Shown piece by piece: positions 23,147-31,013 of a stretch of DNA of 31,013 nucleotides. A program made the position numbers and the translations under genes. The DNA lies in contig QKYT01000216.1 of the NCBI GenBank assembly GCA_003550305.1, forward strand, positions 44,951-75,963. The letters are read 5' to 3'. How positions within the stretch are numbered: the first letter of the stretch is position 1; every line of letters begins with the position of its first letter. The notes beneath the pieces were generated by a model that did not search any database, had not been told where the DNA came from, and saw only the letters and a list, made by a program, of their open reading frames with translations. The DNA comes from Glomus cerebriforme. Its lineage: Eukaryota; Glomeromycota; Glomeromycetes; Glomerales; Glomeraceae.

Positions 23147-23792
23147 TCATATTATCATACGGCTAATGCAGATCATGCTTTACAAAAGTCTATTAATAAA
23201 GGTTATTTAATAATAAACTTATTTCTTTTTTTCATGTTTCCTTTTATTATTTCTCTCATCAAATAAATTTTCTTTATTATTACTCTTTAATAAGTTACTA
23301 AGTTTACAGTATTATATAAAATATAATAGTAAATTTTATTTTTACTATAATTTTCTAAATAAGGTTTCAAGTGACATTTGGAAAAAAAATGTTAGAAATA
23401 TCAGAACACAATGATTCAAAAGAAATATCTGACAACCCTCCAATGCAGAAGAATAATTTACATGAATTATTACAAGAAATTGATACTAGCAATCTCTAAT
23501 AATACTAACTTAGAAATTACTATGAATATAAATAATTTAGTTAATTTGAAAAATAGTGGGATCTTAGTAATCAAAATTAACGAGTTAATGAAAAATTGAA
23601 AATTTTAAAATAGAAATTCCAATGAAAAAATTCTAAATTGCTTGAATTCTTAGTATTTTATTAATATATCAATATTGTACGCAAATAAACTTTTGATCTT
23701 CAATATTGTACAATGATTAAAATATAGGTCAAATAAAATCAGCATGATCCTATAGGGCCGTGCAATAATAGCTAATACAGTATATATGTAAT
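23147..23792. other. AT-rich stretch with a short unproven open frame at 23389-23499 (+)
   Basis: A 36-codon plus-strand frame, MLEISEHNDSKEISDNPP to HELLQEIDTSNL, has a less biased residue make-up than the surrounding AT-rich frames. A second frame continues to 23599 (NINNLVNLKNSGILVIKIN). It could be a remnant of a mobile-element protein; there is no recognised domain. The copies of ATATTGTAC near 23669 and 23702 echo the arms of the hairpin upstream. Confidence 0.25.
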
Positions 23793-23798
23793 ATTATT

Positions 23799-24306
23799 GG
23801 GTGTCTTTACAAAATGCGTGATTGAGATTAAGATTAAGATTAGTGATTAATCTGGCTTTACAAAAAACATGATTGAGATTAAGTTTAATCTCAAGCTAAT
23901 CATGATTGAAATTTCATATAAAATTTCAATCTTACTCATTAAGTAAGATTAGGAATGAAAAACCAAGTGAACTACTAGACGGATCAAAAATCACAAAGTT
24001 TAGCATGTTACCCTAAAAGGAAATTATGCATAAACGTGCATAATAGAAAAAATTTTAATTGGATTTTACTTATAAATGTATATGCAAGAAATGTATTGGT
24101 ATGCATTTTGTATTACCTTAAACTCAAAAAAATAAAAAATTTTTATTTAATATTACACAAAATTTGGCCCAAATTAATATTTTGCTAATATTAATATAAT
24201 CTTAATCTGATTTTTGTGAATTAAGATTGAAGTGCTAATCTTAATCTTAAGCTAATCATAATCTCAATTCTAATCTTATCCCAATCATCATTTTGTGAAA
24301 ACATCC
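23799..24306. mobile_element. MITE (508 bp) with terminal inverted repeats and ATTATT target duplication
   Basis: Left end GGGTGTCTTTACAAAATG and the reverse complement of the right end, GGATGTTTTCACAAAATG, match at 15 of 18 positions. Both are followed by AGATTA-rich subterminal repeats. The element is flanked by the direct repeat ATTATT (23793-23798 and 24307-24312), which is exact but low in complexity. The left terminal sequence is partly repeated inside (CTTTACAAAAAACATGATTG at about 23854). No coding capacity is seen, so it is non-autonomous. The superfamily is uncertain. Confidence 0.8.
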
Positions 24307-24312
24307 ATTATT

Positions 24313-24616
24313 ATATGAAATAATAAAATTGTTTTTCTCTGATTTACTTATTAAGTATAGTTTTTCAATAAATAAATATATTATAAAAATTGTGGTAAAA
24401 TTACAAAGTCATGTAAGATAAGCTTAAAATTAATATTAGTATTAGAAGGAATATGGAATCTAAGAAATTTCTGTAATTACAAAAAAAAAATTTATGTTTT
24501 ATATTAATATATTAGCATAATGATAGATTATTATGTAAAGAAAAAATATTATAGATTTATTAAAGAATATGAATATAACTTTTTGAAATGATTAAAAATT
24601 ATTGAAATACAAAAGC
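24313..24616. other. AT-rich spacer between two MITEs
   Basis: No gene, repeat end or RNA signature was recognised in this short stretch. Confidence 0.5.
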
Positions 24617-24624
24617 ATTCAGAC

Positions 24625-24858
24625 TAAGGTTGCCTGTCTAAACCTCTTCAAAATCCTATGATTAGTTTCATCAAAATTTTACTATAGATTTATTATAGTT
24701 TTAGCAGAGTTTCAGCAGTTTCAGCAATTATAATAAGTTTGTTTTTCTCCAGAGTTTTGCCAGTTTTTTATTATAACTTTAATATAGTTTCAGCAGAATT
24801 TTGCTTTTTAGCAAAATGCCATCTTGTCTAAACTCCTAGATTTTGGCAAGCAACCTTA
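24625..24858 (-). mobile_element. hAT-like MITE (234 bp) with perfect 8-bp target-site duplication
   Basis: The ends are TAAGGTTGCCTGTCTAAA and, as reverse complement, TAAGGTTGCTTGCCAAAA. The target-site duplication ATTCAGAC is exact at 24617-24624 and 24859-24866. Eight-base duplications and a terminal T/CA-rich GGTTGC motif are typical of hAT transposons, so a hAT-derived MITE is the best inference. The interior is a run of short CAGCAGTTT/AATATAGTT motifs with no coding frame. A diverged relative in the opposite orientation lies at 25850-26296. Confidence 0.88.
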
Positions 24859-24866
24859 ATTCAGAC

Positions 24867-25841
24867 ATTAAAAAGAAAAAATTAATTTTGCATATAATTT
24901 ATTAAATGTAAAAAATCCAGCATCATTAACTGTAAGTTTGCAAGAGAATGTAATATAATTAATCTTTCATTATATAATCATTCACTTTGTATATTCTGAT
25001 GTCCTTCAGAATAATATTAACAAAGTATTTATTAATAAATGTGAACTAAGTAATAATCAAACTTGTTTCAGCTAACTCTATCAGTTTTATTAATCCTTGT
25101 AATTCAATCTAATTATTAAGTATCCACTTGATTTTCAAATAAGTCTTAATAGACTTCACTAAATTATCATTGATCAGTATAGTAGTCTTATTAATTGGTA
25201 GATAACAAACTTAATAATACATTTACTTTTTCTTAAATAATGTAAAAGGTTTAAAAAAAATAATGTGTATAATTTATAAATATTAGCATATAAATATCAT
25301 TATATATTTTCCAAATTTTGTATTTATTTAATATATTGCAAATAAAAAAGTTTATGTTTATTTAACTAGTAATACATACTAATGTTAACCATTTGAAAAT
25401 GCTTATCATAATGTAAAATAATTTTAGAACTTATAAGATCAGTAAATTAGATTGTTTAATAACTCTTATTTTTAGCGATCATATCTATTAACTACAAAAA
25501 ATTATAAGAAACAAGCTGAACTTATTAGAATTTCTTATTCAAATTAATAAATATCCATTATTCTTATAATAAAATATTCAATTCCATTTAATAATATTTT
25601 AAAAAACCTAACAAAAATTCAATTTAATACAATGTTGATCTTTTTTTTAATTGTGACTTTTATCATCATAATCATAATTATAATCTGAGTAATGAAATTC
25701 AGAAAATATATTGAAATAAATGAAAAAATGATACAATTTCCTAAAGTAAGTTCTTAAATTTTATAAGATTTGATTAAATTGAAATATTTATTCTTTTCTA
25801 GCAGATCTAACTGATTTTCTTCTATCAGTCAGCCAAGATAT
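24867..25841. other. AT-rich region between two copies of one MITE family, no gene seen
   Basis: About 1 kb of very AT-rich DNA lies between oppositely oriented copies of the same MITE. No frame longer than a few dozen codons and no structural RNA were recognised. Because the flanking copies are inverted, the interval could in principle be inverted by recombination. Confidence 0.5.
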
Positions 25842-25849
25842 TTCTAGCA

Positions 25850-26296
25850 TAAGGTTGCTTACCGAAACTTAGAGGTTTAGACAAGATGGCATTTCGCTGA
25901 AAAGTGAAATTCTGCCAAAACTATATTAAAGTTATATTAAAAAACTGGTAAAACTCTAGAGAAAAGCGAAACTACTGAAACTTATTATAATTGCCAAAAC
26001 TGCTGAAACTGCCAAAACTATAATAAATCTATAGTAAAATTTTGACAAAACTAATTGTAGGATTTTGAAGAGGTTTAGGCAGGAACTTTAGGTATTTTGC
26101 CAAAAAGTGAAATTCTGCTGAAACTATATTAAAGTTATAATAAAAAACTGGCAAAATTCTGGAGAAAAGCAAAATTACCAAAACCTATTATAATTGCCGA
26201 AACTGCTAAAACTCTGCCGAAACTATAATAAATCTATAGTAAAATTTTAATGAAACTAATTGTAGGATTTTGAAGAGGTTTAGACAGGCAACTTTA
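25850..26296 (+). mobile_element. Head-to-tail dimer of the hAT-like MITE inside one target duplication
   Basis: The left end TAAGGTTGCTTACCGAAACT and right end GGTTTAGACAGGCAACTTTA match the family of the 24625-24858 copy, in the opposite orientation. The inside holds two units in tandem: 25850 to about 26085, and about 26086-26296. The second lacks roughly the first 45 bp, and the junction reads GGCAGGAACTTTAGGTATTT. Shared blocks such as GTGAAATTCTGC, AACTATATTAAAGTTAT, ATAAATCTATAGTAAAATTTT and AGGATTTTGAAGAGGTTTAG occur once per unit. The outer flanks TTCTAGCA (25842-25849) and CTCTAGCA (26297-26304) match at 7 of 8 positions, so one insertion event is likely to have brought in, or later given rise to, the dimer. 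Confidence 0.85.
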
Positions 26297-26304
26297 CTCT
26301 AGCA

Positions 26305-26752
26305 CTGCTGATTATTAATTAATTTATTTTGTATAATATATGAAAAAATTTTTCATCTTTACTTACACTTAAAAATTATATATTAATTATGAATTTTTGT
26401 TCTTAAATAATGTTATTTAAACCTTAAAATATAAGTTTTTAAGTATTTTATAATATTTATCTTTATAAATATTTAGTTATTGTATTTTAAATATTATATA
26501 AATATGATTACTTATTTTAAAGATTCTTTTCAACTACAAAATATTATATTTTTAAATTTTTTACAGATATAAAGCTAGAGTTGGTAAAATAATTGTTACT
26601 TATAAATTTGATTAATTAATAGTTAATTAACCTATAAGTGACATATATATATTAATTATATATAATTTAAAATATAAATAATTTATTGTAATTTATTGAA
26701 AATTTAAAATAAACTTTATTTTATTTATTTTTTATTTAAATTAATGGATTTT
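26305..26752. other. AT-rich spacer, no gene seen
   Basis: Strongly A/T-biased sequence between two inverted-repeat insertions, with no recognised feature. Confidence 0.5.
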
Positions 26753-27140
26753 GTAATTTATCGCCATAGTGATGCATCGCCATTGTCACGTGATTCATAA
26801 TTCCAGCCAGAATTAAATGATCTGCAATGAAATTGCTTTTTTAGAAATCTTGTGTAATACAAAATTTCAATTTTTGAGAGAAATAAAATTGCTTTTTTTG
26901 GATTGTATAATGTTACCTATGATCTAAATAAGGATATTTTGGCCAGCGTTATAAAATTTGGGCAAAATTAAACATGCAATGAATAACATATGACAAATAG
27001 TATTTATCTTATCGAAAAAATTCTAAATCCCTAGAATAAATAGTAAAAATGGAAAACTATGATGTGATGCAAGGGGTGACAAATTATTATATAGTATAAG
27101 TCACGTGGGATGGCGATGTATTACCATGGAGATAAATTAC
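26753..27140. mobile_element. MITE (388 bp) with about 44-bp inverted ends containing CACGTG
   Basis: The left end begins GTAATTTATCGCCATAGTGA; the reverse complement of the right end begins GTAATTTATCTCCATGGTAA. The first 31 positions match at 27, and similarity continues through a CACGTG box in each arm (26787-26792 and 27102-27107). The interior is non-coding. A target duplication is not secure: both flanks have only TTTT (26749-26752 and 27141-27144). The superfamily is not determined. Confidence 0.82.
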
Positions 27141-27261
27141 TTTTTCCTAAATTAATTACATTTGATTCAAATCCAATTATATTATTATTATCAGAATTAT
27201 CATCTTTATTATCAATATTAATAATTATCAAATTATAAATTATAATTTATAATAATTATCA

Positions 27262-30200
27262 CTGTCCCATGGACTCGATTAACCCTAGTATTTACGAGTC
27301 CTTATCTATACCACCGGATCAATCAGAATGGCTCACAGTCCTTAGAAATTCTAACCAAGACTCCGCGGCAGGCATCTCAGGAATTGGCTACACATTAATT
27401 AAGAAATATCCCCTAGCTATTTACGATTTGTTTGCAAAATTCGTCGGCTTAATTCTCTCGACCACCATCATCCCAAAAAAGTGGAAAATGTCACAGCTGT
27501 ATCCCATCCCTAAACCTACGGAGTGGAATTACAATTTATCTCACACATGACCTATATTACTCTGGAATGTTTTCGCAAATGTGTGGTTAAAATCCTCACT
27601 CAACGCCTTTCTACTATTTGTATTCAACATCATATACTTAAAGGACTGAATTTTGCTGGGTTACCTGGCAACGACACATCCACACCACTTATCCTTTTGC
27701 ATAACATTATTTCAGAAGCTAAGAGGTCCAAATCAGAGCTCTGGCTCACTAATCAAGACATGCAGAAAGCTTTCGATTCTGTGTCAATGATCTCCCTAAG
27801 AAAAGCACTAGAGCGTATCAAGCTCCCTACTATGATAATCAATTTCATTATTAACCTGTTCAATTCAAGACAAATCGCCATCATTACAGATTTCGAACTC
27901 ACAGAATTTTTCACGGCAGAAGCTGGTATTGATCAAGGAGAGGTGATTTCACCTCTCCTTTGGCGTATTTTCTACGATCTGCTACTTTACCGTATCCAAT
28001 CTCTAGAAAAGAGCGGATTTACACTTCAAGTCTCTCTCGGTTACGACAAAGTCCCCCTATTTATAGACGTACTGACACCTATTAAATTTGCTGTATCTGC
28101 TTACGCCGATGACACACAATGGATAGGAAATTCCAAAGCGGACTTATAAAACACTATTGATATTTCAAACGAATTCTTCGATATTAACGACATCCAAATT
28201 AACGGTTTGAAGTCCTTGCTTCTAGTTTTCAATTCTTCACTACCGAAAGACCAACATAAAATTACTATGGGTACAGGTGTCAATCGTACTCAGATTGTAG
28301 CTTTGGACAAAAGTNCCAAATCAGAGCTCTGGCTCACTAATCAAGACATGCAGAAAGCTTTCGATTCTGTGTCAATGATCTCCCTAAGAAAAGCACTAGA
28401 GCGTATCAAGCTCCCTACTATGATAATCAATTTCATTATTAACCTGTTCAATTCAAGACAAATCGCCATCATTACAGATTTCGAACTCACAGAATTTTTC
28501 ACGGCAGAAGCTGGTATTGATCAAGGAGAGGTGATTTCACCTCTCCTTTGGCGTATTTTCTACGATCTGCTACTTTACCGTATCCAATCTCTAGAAAAGA
28601 GCGGATTTACACTTCAAGTCTCTCTCGGTTACGACAAAGTCCCCCTATTTATAGACGTACTGACACCTATTAAATTTGCTGTATCTGCTTACGCCGATGA
28701 CACACAATGGATAGGAAATTCCAAAGCGGACTTATAAAACACTATTGATATTTCAAACGAATTCTTCGATATTAACGACATCCAAATTAACGGTTTGAAG
28801 TCCTTGCTTCTAGTTTTCAATTCTTCACTACCGAAAGACCAACATAAAATTACTATGGGTACAGGTGTCAATCGTACTCAGATTGTAGCTTTGGACAAAA
28901 GTCTTACAGAAAGGATACTGGGAATATGGTTCACTACTGGTAACCAACTCACAGCTGACTCAGGTACAGCAACTAAGGAAATTAAAAACATTTGCAGCTT
29001 GACACGATACAAGAAATTAACAGTTGGTCAATTAACTTACATATTGAATCGGGTGCTCACTCCACGATTACAATATCGACTTTTACTCACCTTCCTGCCG
29101 GACTACCGTTTAGACAAACTTTTTTCTCCTTTTACCACCATTTTCAAACATCAATTAGGTNTTGCCAAGACGGTGGCTAACAATATTATATTCCACCNGG
29201 CGCTAGGTNGCCTCCGCTGCCTTTCTCATTCTATTAGAGAACACCAAATCACCAATTTCATTATTCATCTCAACTCCACCGGTGACGTTAAAAATTCCAT
29301 CACCATTTCACTAAAAAATTGTCAATTAGACCTAGGGCTCACCTCTCCTATTTTGGATCATAACGTTTCACCTATGGATTTAAAACTTGCCCCGTATTGT
29401 TTATACTTAAGGCTATTAAAATCAATGTCATCATTACTATTACAGATTAATGTTCCACCCCCCACTTAAGGAATCTTGGTCGATTCCAGGAGTTGGTCCT
29501 TCTATCNNGNATTTAATACTACAACATTATCNAGACCCCGCTGAGGCTCTTCAGTTACTGAAATTTTCTACTAAAAATCATTTATTCTTTATCACTCAAA
29601 TTATCACTTCAGATTATNATAACGTTCTGAGTTGGAAACAAANTAAATTTNGACAAAGTAGAAAGCTGAACGGAAGACCTCCGCTACTCTACTCTGCNCT
29701 NCAACTTATTGGCTTTAAACACCTAACAGAGCACACTAAAGATTCACATTCGTCTTTCATCCCATTTAATACGGGAGCTCTTCCAGACCCTAAAATTATN
29801 GTCACATCNGATCGTANGAANAAAGAATGGTTCAAAGGNGCGATCGGCCCCAACAGCTTCTTCGGTCNTATACGGGACAAAAGTGCAGAGTCCATCACTT
29901 TCCAACACTTTCTTTCCTCTCCAAAGTATAACATCAACGGCGACTCTTGTTTGACTTTAACACCATGTAGTACTCTAAGGTGCACTTTGAATCAAGATTT
30001 CAACTCGCTTGTGAGTCAAGATGACCTTTGCATTCTCAATCTACCAAGTCCGCAATCACTACCTGTTTGCCCACAGTTAAAAAAGACTATCAGAATCTAA
30101 CATCTGATGATATTTCCTATGATTCGGACTTATTCTACTTCCACAAGGACCTCGTTCATGTTGATGACCCCCTAACAACTTCGATTCCCGAAGCCTCACC

Positions 30201-30577
30201 TTGCATCTTCATTCCGGAATGTCACTCCTTTGATGAAATTCTTATTAGAAAATTCATTCAAGACGTTGACACCCAAGATCATTTAATATCCTTATTACAT
30301 AATTTTATTACGCTCTCTTCCAATGAATTANANATTTACACTGATGGATCTCTTANCTTTTCTCAAGACGAAGCTCATATGGGATCTGGATGGTTAGCCA
30401 AAGATTTTCTGGCATTTTCGTTTAATTGTCAACTATCGGGCTAGCCTTCTTCTACTAGAGCCGAATTATGTGCAATTTTCATCGCAATATTAGCTACTCC
30501 TTCGGACTTTTCGTTAGATATTTATACAGATAGTAAAGCTGCAATAGATGGGATTAATAGTTTTATAGATAATGGAG
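27262..30577 (+). pseudogene. 5'-truncated, mutated non-LTR retrotransposon (reverse transcriptase plus RNase H)
   Basis: An abrupt rise in G+C near 27262 marks the start of retrotransposon sequence; the endonuclease part is missing. The reverse-transcriptase domain shows DSAAGISGIGYTLIKK, then WKMSQLYPIPKP, NQDMQKAFDSVS, AGIDQGEVISPLLWRIF and the catalytic box YADD (28102-28113, repeated at 28690-28701). Farther down, RNase H is shown by IYTDGSL, GSGWLAK, STRAELCAIF and IYTDSKAAIDG. Damage: TGA at 27548-27550 with a frame change just after it, TAA at 28147-28149, a frame change in the C run near 29455-29469, another near 30060-30090, and TAG at 30442-30444. RT followed by RNase H is usual for I/Tad1-like LINEs, which is inference. 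Many single N bases lower sequence reliability. Confidence 0.88.
27728..28902 (+). repeat. Tandem 587-bp duplication inside the retrotransposon, separated by one N
   Basis: Positions 27728-28314 and 28316-28902 appear identical base for base, including the same TAA stop; one N sits between them at 28315. Such perfect copies joined by an N are what remains when two overlapping contigs are abutted without merging. A real duplication would be very recent. The duplicated part encodes reverse-transcriptase motifs through YADD and the start of the thumb. Confidence 0.93.
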
Positions 30578-31013
30578 TTTTTTTTTTTTTTTTTTNAAAC
30601 CTTTCTCACGAATAAATTTTATTGATTATTATTCAAGAATACACAATCAGTTAAAAAATAAACANTATCGCATGTTACAATTATTTGTTCATGTCATCAC
30701 AACTGAGAAAAGGGTATCACGTTTACTCTAATACAGGTGAAGAATGAAAACAATTCTTCCTTAGATCAATATACCTGTAATCTTGGAGAGGAGCGAAATA
30801 ACCCGACTAAGTTACCTTTGACCTACCGGTGAAGCAGGAGTGGGTATGAGACCTCTATTACCAAATTTAATGGCACAATCCCTTATGTGCCTAATCTGAA
30901 AAGTCCTGTCCTGCCCATAAAGAACGGAGTCACATGTACATTACTATAAGGGTTACCTTAGCCTCGCAGTAAAAACTACCACTCTTGTTAATGGAATATT
31001 ATATACTTTTTTT
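30578..31013 (-). mobile_element. Poly(A) 3' end of a second retrosequence, antisense, cutting the LINE
   Basis: A run of 18 T (30578-30595) directly interrupts the RNase H frame of the upstream LINE. On the minus strand it is a poly(A) tail preceded by AATAAA (30618-30623) at 22 bp, the spacing of a normal polyadenylation signal. The rest to the window edge is of higher G+C than the host DNA, with no good open frame, consistent with a 3' untranslated region of a LINE or of a retrocopied transcript. The far end lies outside the window. N bases at 30596 and 30665 leave the junction open to assembly error. Confidence 0.7.

Noticed and set aside
23799..24306. Direct GATTAAGATTAAGATTAG repeats considered as a CRISPR-like or telomere-like array
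   Set aside because: The units are short, irregular and without spacers; they are the subterminal repeats of a MITE with inverted ends.
28101..28283. 60-codon minus frame, repeated at 28689-28871
   Set aside because: It is the antisense shadow of the reverse-transcriptase frame.

Overview
The window looks like nuclear DNA of a fungus with a very AT-rich, intron-dense genome, most likely an arbuscular mycorrhizal fungus (Glomeromycotina, Rhizophagus-like). The reasons are protein genes split by many introns of about 50-100 bp, a fungus-specific WOPR (Gti1/Pac2) gene, a SWIM-type MULE transposase remnant of the kind abundant in these fungi, and several MITE families. The species assignment is inference from style and gene content. 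Ambiguous single bases, a 500-N gap and one uncollapsed duplicate show a draft assembly.

Layout. Positions 1-20,000 are the genic part, and every confident gene lies on the minus strand: Ku70 (850-4043, 17 exons), the SKI2 exosome-cofactor helicase (5654-11922, 30 exons), a WOPR-domain regulator (12256-13415, 4 exons), the mitochondrial assembly factor COA6 (14091-14556, 2 exons), a SAM-dependent methyltransferase (15841-17116, 5 exons) and an unrecognised multi-pass membrane protein whose 3' end is lost in the gap (18790-19692). I rebuilt the exons by hand from GT/AG borders and reading-frame continuity; exon sums are exact multiples of three for every complete model. Decayed coding-like tracts lie at 4230-5290 and 15121-15679.

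Positions 21,100-31,013 are the repeat part: a broken MULE transposase (21125-22858), a perfect-core hairpin (23072-23146), four non-autonomous inverted-repeat insertions of three families (23799-24306, 24625-24858, 25850-26296, 26753-27140), a 5'-truncated and mutated non-LTR retrotransposon with reverse transcriptase and RNase H (27262-30577), and the poly(A) end of a second retrosequence in antisense (30578-31013).

The genes do not form one pathway. They are housekeeping functions (double-strand-break repair, cytoplasmic mRNA decay, cytochrome c oxidase assembly) beside a transcription factor and two genes of unknown role. I see no new multi-gene system. The most informative novelties are the MITE structures, especially a head-to-tail dimer inside one target-site duplication, and a predicted nine-base final exon of SKI2.
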